This document shows, piece after piece, positions 5,155 through 10,731 of a stretch of DNA of 10,789 bases. The first letter of the stretch is position 1, and each line of letters begins with the position of its first letter. A program made the translations under genes and the position numbers. Below the pieces are notes generated by a model. It did not search any database, had not been told where the DNA came from, and worked only from the letters and a program-made list of their open reading frames with translations. This stretch comes from Candidatus Parcubacteria bacterium (GTDB taxonomy: Bacteria; Patescibacteriota; Saccharimonadia; Saccharimonadales; Saccharimonadaceae): assembly GCA_023432475.1 (NCBI GenBank), contig JAEYUN010000007.1, positions 1-10,789 on the forward strand, read 5' to 3'.

Positions 5155-5182
5155 ATTTTAACAGGGGTTATCATATATTCAA
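5155..5182 (-). promoter_or_regulatory. Promoter of tRNA-Ser(TGA)
   Basis: Minus strand: -35 TTGAAT (5177-5182), 16-nt spacer, extended -10 TGT-TAAAAT (hexamer 5155-5160). Predicted start about 5148, 7 nt before the tRNA. It begins a few bases after the comF stop codon. Confidence 0.65.
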
Positions 5183-5186
5183 AGCC

Positions 5187-5861
5187 CTACTCATCTTTAG
5201 GCTGGCGAGCTATGACGACGGCGTCGATCCGCTGAACGCCAGCCCTTTTGAGTATTTTGGCGGCAGTCCGGAGAGTTGTACCGGTAGTTACGATGTCGTC
5301 GACTAACACGATATGTTCAGGTAAACTCACACCTGATTTTAATTCAAACAGGGAAGGACCGAGCCTTTCACGCTCCGCTCGGTCTAAAAAATGTAAGGTA
5401 GCCGTGGTAGCCCGCTCTAAAAATTGGTTGGTGGGCAGGTTCCGGCGTTTGGCTAGCGCCTGAGTAATTAATTTCATATGGTCAAAACCACGCACCCTGA
5501 TAGTGGAAGACGAGGTTGGTATCGGCATTAGGACTGTCCCCTCGGGGAAGAGCGGCAATATATCGTCTAGCAACTCAGCCAATACCACGGCGCCAGCCCT
5601 CTGGCTACTAAACTTATAGCCGTCAAGCAGTCGCTTCAAACCCTCAACTCGCTCACCAACACACCAAGCTTGGTTAAGCGGTAACCGGCGACGGCACATG
5701 TTACATATCCCGCGCCACCCGCACGGTGTGTGACAAACCAAACAGCCATCATAAGACTCGTTTACGATGTCGTATTTACAACCATCGCATAAAAGCGCGC
5801 CATTTTTGCCGCAAACACTACAGCGGTGGGGTGCGATAAAGTCTAAAAGACGTTCTATCAT
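5187..5861 (-). CDS. comF: ComF-family phosphoribosyltransferase-like protein
   Basis: Cytosolic protein linked in other bacteria to DNA uptake by natural transformation; the exact reaction of the family is unsettled. 224 residues, normal for ComF. A double zinc-binding region comes first: C14-x2-C17, C25-x2-C28, then C40-x2-C43, C47, C53-x2-C56. A type I PRTase fold follows with PIPTSSSTIRVRGFDH, including the typical RGFDH, and the PRPP loop VLVDDIVTTGTT at about 185-196. Start ATG 5861 fits the family (LLDFIAPHRCSVC). No SD is visible. A TAATAT about 24 nt upstream might be its -10. It is divergent from hsp20, and the tRNA-Ser(TGA) promoter starts right after the stop. Together with the pilin-like array it hints at DNA import capacity, but the pilins are not type IV (ComGC-like) pilins. 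Confidence 0.93.
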   Translation of the reverse strand: MIERLLDFIAPHRCSVCGKNGALLCDGCKYDIVNESYDGCLVCHTPCGWRGICNMCRRRLPLNQAWCVGERVEGLKRLLDGYKFSSQRAGAVVLAELLDDILPLFPEGTVLMPIPTSSSTIRVRGFDHMKLITQALAKRRNLPTNQFLERATTATLHFLDRAERERLGPSLFELKSGVSLPEHIVLVDDIVTTGTTLRTAAKILKRAGVQRIDAVVIARQPKDE

Positions 5862-5891
5862 TGTAGTTTTTACTTATTGCATCCCATATTA

Positions 5892-5921
5892 TTGCAGATA
5901 TTGGCCACTTTCGGATATAAT
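5892..5921 (+). promoter_or_regulatory. Promoter of the hsp20 gene
   Basis: Perfect -10 TATAAT (5916-5921) with a weak -35 TTGCAG (5892-5897) 18 nt upstream. The leader is about 35 nt and contains SD GGAGG (5953-5957). No CIRCE-type inverted repeat was seen. Confidence 0.65.
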
Positions 5922-5961
5922 TAAGGTCATACGTCGATTACCTGAATGAAGTGGAGGAACT

Positions 5962-6429
5962 ATGGCGCGAGGACAAAAGCAAAACGACGACCTGCTCATG
6001 GATGATGAGCTAGCCGCAGCATTTCTAACCGATGACGATAGCAGCACAAGCAATGAAGCTGCCGTTGTCGAAACCGAAGAAAGCTGGGAAGAAGAAGAGC
6101 CTATGCCAGGTCAGCTGGCAGTTGATGTTTATGAAACGACCGAAAAACTGGTTATTAAAGCCCGCACCGCCGGTGTCAACAAATCAGACCTAGACGTCAG
6201 CATATCAGATGGTATCTTGACGATTTCCGGCACGCTCTCAAGCGGTGACGACTCTGATGCTATACAGTGGCACATGCAGGAATGTTACTGGGGCGAATTC
6301 AACCGCACCCTCGCTTTGCCCGTCCAGGTTAAAGAGGACGAGGTTGAAGCTGTCTTAAAAGACGGTGTCCTGACGATCAGCTTTACTAAAGTCAAGCAGG
6401 AACAAGCCCGCAAGATCGAGATTCTCTAA
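5962..6429 (+). CDS. hsp20: Small heat-shock protein, Hsp20/alpha-crystallin family
   Basis: ATP-independent holdase that forms oligomers and keeps unfolding proteins soluble. 155 residues. N-terminal arm 1-48 is strikingly acidic (DDLLMDDEL, LTDDDSS, ETEESWEEEEP) and lacks the hydrophobic SRLF-like motif usual in this arm. Alpha-crystallin domain at about 51-143: LAVDVYETTEKLVIKA, GVNKSDLDV, the GEFNRTLALP strand at 111-120 and the hallmark GVLTI at 135-139. The C-terminus carries the I-x-I anchor IEI at 152-154. Strong SD GGAGG 4 nt before the ATG. Divergent from comF and ended by a strong bidirectional hairpin. Confidence 0.96.
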   Translation: MARGQKQNDDLLMDDELAAAFLTDDDSSTSNEAAVVETEESWEEEEPMPGQLAVDVYETTEKLVIKARTAGVNKSDLDVSISDGILTISGTLSSGDDSDAIQWHMQECYWGEFNRTLALPVQVKEDEVEAVLKDGVLTISFTKVKQEQARKIEIL

Positions 6430-6460
6430 AAAACCTAAGCTCTGGTTCAGTAGATCTTCA

Positions 6461-6499
6461 AAATACCCCGCCCTCTAAAGGGCGGGGTATTTCTTTTTT
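6461..6499. terminator. Bidirectional terminator between hsp20 and pilin-like gene P7
   Basis: Perfect 14-bp stem AAATACCCCGCCCT (6461-6474) / AGGGCGGGGTATTT (6479-6492), loop CTAA, then C and T6 to 6499. It ends hsp20 well. For the convergent P7 transcript the trailing U-run is short (ATTTTG). Confidence 0.9.
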
Positions 6500-6517
6500 A
6501 AAGAATGTCGAGTCGTT

Positions 6518-6949
6518 TTAACTGATATTGCCAAGTAAGACCGTAACCACAAACTGAACGGCCGCATAAGCCAGCAGGGCTATTACAATACCAATGATGG
6601 CATAGAGTATGGTGTTTTTAGCTGCCGTAACCTGAGTCTGGTCGCCGCCCGATACTATGTAGCGGATACCGCCAAATATCAGCATAATAACGGCAATTGC
6701 ACCGACTAGAAATAGCAAGATATTAGTGACCCTGGTAAATATACTACCCTCTCCCCCGAACAGAGTAGAGGGTTGGCCGGTGCCACGTGCACACTCGGCG
6801 CCGGTTTGAATAGACATATTGTTCAAACTACAGTTTGCCGCACTGACCTCAACGGGCAGTATAAGCGGTAGAGCAAGCAGCCCGAAAAAAGCTAGCGCCC
6901 AAAGCGTTACTTTACTGTGTCTTCGACCTACTCTTAACAAACTCTGCAT
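6518..6949 (-). CDS. Pilin-like protein P7 (VirB2/TrbC type), seventh of the array
   Basis: Predicted major-subunit-like protein of a type IV secretion-type appendage; role inferred from topology. 143 residues. Signal peptide: basic MQSLLRVGRRHSK, hydrophobic 14-33, cleavage after VSA (35-37). Exported segment with C40 and C53. TM1 about 74-95, short charged loop IRYIVSGGDQTQVTAAKN, TM2 about 113-137. Closest in the window to P6: the segment from about residue 74 to 125 is nearly identical, which suggests recent duplication. It is separated from P6 by a hairpin and has its own promoter. No SD precedes ATG 6949, and the leader is predicted to be 2-3 nt at most. Confidence 0.9.
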   Translation of the reverse strand: MQSLLRVGRRHSKVTLWALAFFGLLALPLILPVEVSAANCSLNNMSIQTGAECARGTGQPSTLFGGEGSIFTRVTNILLFLVGAIAVIMLIFGGIRYIVSGGDQTQVTAAKNTILYAIIGIVIALLAYAAVQFVVTVLLGNIS

Positions 6950-6958
6950 AATAACTAC

Positions 6959-6987
6959 ATTATGACAATATCACCCCTATAAGTCAA
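6959..6987 (-). promoter_or_regulatory. Separate promoter of pilin-like gene P7
   Basis: Minus strand: -35 TTGACT (6982-6987), 17-nt spacer, -10 CATAAT (6959-6964). The -10 ends 9 nt before ATG 6949, so the mRNA is nearly leaderless. It lies directly after the P6 terminator hairpin. Confidence 0.7.
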
Positions 6988-6993
6988 GCCCAA

Positions 6994-7019
6994 AACACCG
7001 CCCTATAAGGGGCGGTGTT
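6994..7019 (-). terminator. Terminator after pilin-like gene P6
   Basis: 10-bp perfect stem AACACCGCCC (6994-7003) / GGGCGGTGTT (7010-7019) with a short loop. The minus-strand 3' side reads GTGTTTT then GGG, so the U-run is short and some read-through into P7 is possible. Confidence 0.65.
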
Positions 7020-7043
7020 CGCTTTCCAAAGAAGTTTTGTGGA

Positions 7044-7466
7044 CTATTGAGGCGTCAGGCCGCTAATGACGAAGTTGACGAGTGCGAAGGCCAGTAGGGC
7101 CACAATGATACCGATAATGGCATAGAGTATGGTATTTTTTGCCGCTGTGACAGCGTTTTGGTCTCCACCAGAAACAACATAGCGGATGCCGCCGATAATC
7201 AGCATGATAACGGCGATAGCACCAACGATGAAGAGCAAAATGTTAACAACCGTGGTGAAAAGACCGCGCTCACCACCAACGTCAAAGAGGTTAGTGGGGA
7301 CGTTATCGCCCTGAGCACAGTTGACGCCGCCTGATATATTGACTTGGTTCGGATCGTTCGGGTCGCAGGCAGCCAGAACTGTCGGCGCTGCAACAAAACC
7401 TAGACCTAGCACCAGGGCCGGTACCAGCAGCAGGCTTTTGGTAAATTTTTTAATCGCTGATTTCAT
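7044..7466 (-). CDS. Pilin-like protein P6 (VirB2/TrbC type)
   Basis: 140 residues. Lysine-rich signal peptide (MKSAIKKFTK), hydrophobic 11-27, cleavage after VLA (30-32). Exported segment with C34 and C50 (CDPNDPNQVN... and NCAQGDN). TM1 about 73-93 (VVNILLFIVGAIAVIM), loop GGIRYVVSGGDQNAVTAAKN, TM2 about 112-136. SD AAGGAG (7472-7477) 5 nt before the ATG. The 68-nt gap to P5 has no clear terminator, so it probably belongs to the P1-P6 transcript, although a weak promoter in the gap cannot be excluded. Sister of P7 by sequence, and also close to P5 and P4 in the TM core. Confidence 0.9.
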   Translation of the reverse strand: MKSAIKKFTKSLLLVPALVLGLGFVAAPTVLAACDPNDPNQVNISGGVNCAQGDNVPTNLFDVGGERGLFTTVVNILLFIVGAIAVIMLIIGGIRYVVSGGDQNAVTAAKNTILYAIIGIIVALLAFALVNFVISGLTPQ

Positions 7467-7534
7467 CGGTTCTCCTTTTTGAGACTGTTATTCGCTACTT
7501 ATCAGTTATATCAGAAAATATAGCGCATTTAAAG

Positions 7535-7933
7535 CTAATCTAACATGCTTATGACAAAATTGACGATAGCATAAGCGATGGCGGCAATCAAAAGGCCAAC
7601 CACGGCGTACATGATAGTGTTACGAGCTGACGTCGCCGCGTTACTGTCACCGCCCGAAGTTACGTAGCGGATACCACCGACAATTATCATGATGACGGCT
7701 AGCGCGCCGATAATGAACAGCAGAGCATTGATAATCAACTGTATATAGTCAGTTAGGCTAGGGGCCTGGTTGTCGCCACCGGCCGCTTCCCAGCCTTCGG
7801 TTATGGCAGTCCACGGATTTATAGCGGCGCTCGCAGTTTCCGACGGCGCCAGCGCCAGGACACCAACCAGACCAAGCGCAACAACTGGCAGCGAAAGCCC
7901 GACTAAAATTCGACTCACTAGACTTCTTTTCAT
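7535..7933 (-). CDS. Pilin-like protein P5 (VirB2/TrbC type)
   Basis: 132 residues. Signal peptide MKRSLVSR plus hydrophobic 9-29, cleavage after ASA (34-36). The exported segment (INPWTAITEGWEAAGG) has no cysteine, unlike P1, P2, P4, P6 and P7, and is tryptophan-containing instead. TM1 about 66-87, loop GGIRYVTSGGDSNAATSARN, TM2 about 106-130. SD AAGGAG (7943-7948) is 9 nt from the ATG. It follows P4 after 35 nt, consistent with cotranscription. Core loop and TM2 are almost the same as in P4 (NTIMYAVVGL). Confidence 0.9.
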   Translation of the reverse strand: MKRSLVSRILVGLSLPVVALGLVGVLALAPSETASAAINPWTAITEGWEAAGGDNQAPSLTDYIQLIINALLFIIGALAVIMIIVGGIRYVTSGGDSNAATSARNTIMYAVVGLLIAAIAYAIVNFVISMLD

Positions 7934-7968
7934 AAAAACATACTCCTTTTTGACTTACTTGATTTATT

Positions 7969-8358
7969 TTACCTAAATTGCCCGACGACAAAGTTAACTA
8001 TGACGAACGCCAACCCAGCAACTATCAGTCCGACAACAGCGTACATAATAGTATTGCGAGCGGCCGTCGCTGCATTAGCATCGCCGTTAGAAGTGATATA
8101 GCGAAAGCCACCAACTATTATCATGATAACGGCAACGATACCGGAAGCAATAAGCAATATATTGATAACCGTCTGAACTATGTCAAAGATATCGTTTTGA
8201 GCAGTGCCTTGTTGGTCGCACAGGGGATTGCTGGCAGTGTTGGGATTTTGGGGGTCACACAACACATCAACCGGAGCGGCTGAGGCGAGCGGAGAGGCAA
8301 ATAACAGTACCGGTAAAACCGCCAGGCTCGCGATGATTTGTTTGATTTTATTCTTCAT
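7969..8358 (-). CDS. Pilin-like protein P4 (VirB2/TrbC type)
   Basis: 129 residues. Signal peptide MKNKIKQ plus hydrophobic 8-22, cleavage after ASA (25-27). Exported segment with C34 and C47 (VLCDPQNPNTASNPLCDQ). TM1 about 60-83, loop GGFRYITSNGDANAATAARN, TM2 about 103-126, ending VVGQFR. SD AAGGAG (8364-8369) overlaps the TAA stop of P3, only 5 nt from the ATG, so P3 and P4 are tightly linked in one transcript. Confidence 0.9.
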   Translation of the reverse strand: MKNKIKQIIASLAVLPVLLFASPLASAAPVDVLCDPQNPNTASNPLCDQQGTAQNDIFDIVQTVINILLIASGIVAVIMIIVGGFRYITSNGDANAATAARNTIMYAVVGLIVAGLAFVIVNFVVGQFR

Positions 8359-8367
8359 ATTAACTCC

Positions 8368-8655
8368 TTAGAATTGTCCTATGACAAAGTTTACTATGAG
8401 CAGCGAAAAGGCCACAACGACCAAGCCGATAATGGCATATGTCAAAGTATTCTTAGCGCCAGTAACTTTTTGAGGGTCGCCCGCCGAGCCACTATATTGA
8501 ATTCCACCAATAATTATAAATATAACCGCCACCACGCCGGCAAACATAAATGCAGCGTTTAGGACATTGGTTACCAGGGTGTCATTAATAGGCACCTGAG
8601 GCACACTTGTAGGGGGTGTGGCTGCGATAATAAGTAGGTTATAAATACTGTTCAT
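8368..8655 (-). CDS. Pilin-like protein P3, short form without a signal peptide
   Basis: 95 residues, the shortest of the array. It starts MNSIYNLLIIAATPPTS, with no basic n-region, no A-x-A cleavage site and no cysteines. TM1 about 27-50 (NVLNAAFMFAGVVAVIFIIIGG), loop IQYSGSAGDPQKVTGAKN, TM2 about 71-93, ending IVNFVIGQF like P4. Start ATG 8655 overlaps the P2 stop in ATGA, indicating translational coupling. The frame is open further upstream to 8886, but that part is in the shadow of P2 and looks non-genic. The Arg of the usual GG-x-R-Y is replaced by Gln. Membrane insertion would have to use TM1 directly. Confidence 0.85.
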   Translation of the reverse strand: MNSIYNLLIIAATPPTSVPQVPINDTLVTNVLNAAFMFAGVVAVIFIIIGGIQYSGSAGDPQKVTGAKNTLTYAIIGLVVVAFSLLIVNFVIGQF

Positions 8656-9089
8656 GGCCCCAATGTTCCGTTTATGACATTTTGTACAGTGCGGATAATT
8701 ATAACAGCGGTCAGGGTAATAACTAGTCCCACTACAGCGTGCAGTATCATGCCCTTCGCGGCAGTTACACGACTGGCGTCGCCTTGTGAAGTTATGTATC
8801 GGAAACCGCCAGTAATAATAAATACCAAAGCTATGTAACCGGCTGTTATGATCAGCCACTGCACTGCATTGAGCGCCAGCACCCAAATGTCATTGAGTTG
8901 ATCTACTACCGGCTGGTCTGTCGTTGAAGCGGTGTTTGAACTAGTGCAACCTTCCAAGCCGTTATACCAGGCCGGATAAGCCAAGACGTAGTGATTACAG
9001 GTTGCAGCAGAGGCCGGTACGCTTAACGTCATAGGTATGATTAATGCCAACAAGAACACTTGGGCAATTTTTTTTATAAACTTATTCAC
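8652..9089 (-). CDS. Pilin-like protein P2 (VirB2/TrbC type), GTG start
   Basis: 145 residues. Signal peptide MNKFIKK plus hydrophobic 8-24, cleavage after ASA (26-28). Exported segment with C31 and C48 and aromatic residues between (YVLAYPAWYNG). TM1 about 68-93 (VLALNAVQWLIITAGYIALVF), loop GGFRYITSQGDASRVTAAKG, TM2 about 114-133. The start codon is GTG at 9089, overlapping the P1 stop in GTGA. AGGGAGA lies 7 nt upstream inside P1. No ATG would keep the signal peptide intact. Confidence 0.9.
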   Translation of the reverse strand: MNKFIKKIAQVFLLALIIPMTLSVPASAATCNHYVLAYPAWYNGLEGCTSSNTASTTDQPVVDQLNDIWVLALNAVQWLIITAGYIALVFIITGGFRYITSQGDASRVTAAKGMILHAVVGLVITLTAVIIIRTVQNVINGTLGP

Positions 9090-9589
9090 GGCGCAATCTC
9101 CCTACCGCCCCCACCCGGCGCCGGTATATTCGGGGTATTGTTAGAAGGAACCGTCGGGGCAGTCGGGGAAGTAGACAACGAGGTATTGAAAACGCCTCCC
9201 GGCACGAAGAAATTCAATATGGCATACATAAAAACAAACAACACCAGTCCTATGACAGCGTTAGTAACAATACCGATAGCCTCTTTAGTCTTGTTAGTGT
9301 CACCGGCCGACGAAGCATACTTCACCCCACCGTAAGCTATCCCGCCGACTACCGCTATACCCACACCTATAGCTAGAAAATCAATCACCATCAGTATTAG
9401 CACAGTTATTGAGTTGGAGTCGGCCGCACAATACCGGCTTATATAGGAGCTAAAGTCGATTGAAGTTTTTATTTCGGTAGTGCCGCATTTAAAGTCGTAT
9501 TCGGCAGCGTTGGCTGTTTCGGCGGGCGCTAAAGCCACTGCCATAATGCCCGCGACCAAAATTGAAAGTATCAGGAAATATTTTTTCAT
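9086..9589 (-). CDS. Pilin-like protein P1 (VirB2/TrbC type), first and longest of the array
   Basis: 167 residues. Signal peptide MKKYF plus hydrophobic 6-21, cleavage after ANA (26-28). Exported segment with C35 and C54. TM1 about 61-88, loop GGVKYASSAGDTNKTKEAIG, TM2 about 107-128. Unlike the others it carries a 37-residue tail (131-167) rich in Pro, Ser, Thr and Gly (NTPNIPAPGGGGREIAP at the end). It is the most divergent member, keeping only the GD of the loop and the general topology. First gene of the operon, with a promoter at 9614-9641 and a weak SD (AAGAAAG). Its 3' end holds the SD and start of P2. Confidence 0.9.
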   Translation of the reverse strand: MKKYFLILSILVAGIMAVALAPAETANAAEYDFKCGTTEIKTSIDFSSYISRYCAADSNSITVLILMVIDFLAIGVGIAVVGGIAYGGVKYASSAGDTNKTKEAIGIVTNAVIGLVLFVFMYAILNFFVPGGVFNTSLSTSPTAPTVPSNNTPNIPAPGGGGREIAP

Positions 9590-9613
9590 TTTTTATAAGC
9601 TTTCTTGAGATTA

Positions 9614-9641
9614 AGTATAACACCGGGGTAGACAAATGCAA
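9614..9641 (-). promoter_or_regulatory. Promoter of the pilin-like operon (P1 onward)
   Basis: Minus strand: -35 TTGCAT (9636-9641), 16-nt spacer, extended -10 TGT-TATACT (hexamer 9614-9619). Predicted start about 9607, leader about 17 nt. Confidence 0.65.
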
Positions 9642-9648
9642 TATAAGT

Positions 9649-9662
9649 AAGCGTATATGCTT
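9649..9662. promoter_or_regulatory. Near-palindrome between divergent promoters, possible operator
   Basis: AAGCGTATATGCTT is symmetric except for one base pair. It lies between the -35 of the P1 promoter and the -35 of the plus-strand promoter (overlapping the latter by 2 nt), a good position for a shared regulator. Sequence evidence only, no family known. Confidence 0.35.
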
Positions 9663-9689
9663 GCGTTTTTGTGAAGTTTAGTGTATAAT
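9661..9689 (+). promoter_or_regulatory. Promoter of the membrane-anchored protein gene
   Basis: -35 TTGCGT (9661-9666), 17-nt spacer, perfect -10 TATAAT (9684-9689). Predicted start about 9696, giving a leader of about 46 nt with SD AAAGGAA (9727-9733). Confidence 0.7.
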
Positions 9690-9741
9690 GAAACCATACG
9701 TTAAGTGATTGCGATTATTAGCACCGAAAGGAACAGCTAGC

Positions 9742-10731
9742 ATGACAACCGAAACTCATACAGGTAACGAAACAAAAAAGACAGATGAACCTAAAGTCGA
9801 CCAATCAACCGAAAGAGGAGACCAGTTTAATATACCAACACCCCCACGTTCTGAAGAGGGCAAGGTAAAGACAGGTCCTGAGGCTTGGTATCAAAAGCGA
9901 GCAATTAAAATTGGTGGTGCCGTAGCTGGGGTACTAGCCGCCCTTGCGGCCGGTATAGGTATTGGCACCAACAGTAGTAATAATGCCGAACCAAAGCCCA
10001 CACCTACGGCTACTGCGCCTGCTAACCCCAGCCCCTCTCCAGCCGCCACCACCCCAGAGGCATCGCCCTCAGCAAGTCCTTCTGAGACGGCTCAGTCGTC
10101 TTCAGACGTGGTAGAGTTCCAACTGCCCAATGGCAATACATACAAGATGCCGACAGCTATGGAGTTAGCCGCCATGTCGCCAGAAGAAAAACTAGAAGCC
10201 GTACGTCTACCCGAAGGACTTATGGAAGATAGGGAAGCGCTTTACATAACCCACCACAAAATGAAAGAGGTGATATATAACTCAGTAGCTAGTGATGAGG
10301 TTTATAGGGAATATCTAAAAACCGGTGGTGTAGACTACCCCACCCACATCATGGATACTATAGTTCCGCTCCTTGAGCAACTTAGCGGCGAGCTCGACGA
10401 GTCCGCCCTTCAAGGTGCTAAAAACACAGCTTTCACTATTGCCAATGTTTTAGGTTCACGCGTCGACGATGGATTTACCGACCTATTTAGTCCTTATTAT
10501 CTGTCAGTTGGCGTACTTTCAGTAGAAAAAGACTCGCCGTCACGCGACATAACCGGCACCATATCGGTCAAGAGTAGTTTTGACCAAGCCGAATCGGACG
10601 CCTTGGAGGACATCACCGGATACCGCATCGCCCCTCAAGACGAAAGACCGTTTACCGCTCGGCTAACCAAGATTCGTTACAACCAGGAACTAGAAACCGT
10701 TCAGGCGGTGTCTATCCAGTTGAAAGATTAG
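9742..10731 (+). CDS. Single-pass membrane protein with Pro/Ser/Thr linker and unrecognised C-terminal domain
   Basis: Function not recognised. 329 residues from ATG 9742, chosen because AAAGGAA lies 8 nt upstream; the frame also opens at a TTG at 9709, which has no SD. N-terminal 55 residues are hydrophilic and charged, with no cleavable signal. TM at about 57-75 (GGAVAGVLAALAAGIGIG) follows KRAIK, so positive-inside puts the N-terminus in the cytosol. Residues 82-120 are a Pro/Ser/Thr/Ala spacer (PSPSPAATTPEASPSASPS), possibly crossing the cell wall. Residues 124-329 form a soluble domain: LPNGNTYKMP, a helical middle (MSPEEKLEAVRLPEGL, THHKMKEVIYNSV), then beta-rich segments (DITGTISVKSSF, FTARLTKIRYN). 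No cysteines. Divergent from the pilin-like operon with promoters only about 20 nt apart, so joint regulation is plausible. It could be a periplasmic or surface partner of the pilins; this is context inference. Confidence 0.88.
   Translation: MTTETHTGNETKKTDEPKVDQSTERGDQFNIPTPPRSEEGKVKTGPEAWYQKRAIKIGGAVAGVLAALAAGIGIGTNSSNNAEPKPTPTATAPANPSPSPAATTPEASPSASPSETAQSSSDVVEFQLPNGNTYKMPTAMELAAMSPEEKLEAVRLPEGLMEDREALYITHHKMKEVIYNSVASDEVYREYLKTGGVDYPTHIMDTIVPLLEQLSGELDESALQGAKNTAFTIANVLGSRVDDGFTDLFSPYYLSVGVLSVEKDSPSRDITGTISVKSSFDQAESDALEDITGYRIAPQDERPFTARLTKIRYNQELETVQAVSIQLKD

Noticed and set aside
5922..5961. CIRCE/HrcA operator in front of hsp20
   Set aside because: No TTAGCACTC-type inverted repeat is present between the -10 and the start codon.
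8656..8886. Extended P3 frame upstream of 8655
   Set aside because: This is the shadow of P2 in another frame (many Cys, His and Arg, no hydrophobic pattern). The ATGA overlap gives a normal start.
8652..9088. UGA recoding (alternative genetic code)
   Set aside because: TGA ends P1 and P2 at exactly the places expected from the 4-nt overlaps with the next genes, so it acts as a stop.
6518..9589. Type IV pili (PilA/ComGC class)
   Set aside because: No class III prepilin peptidase site (G-F-x4-E) is present. Signal peptides have A-x-A sites and there are two TM helices, the VirB2/TrbC layout.
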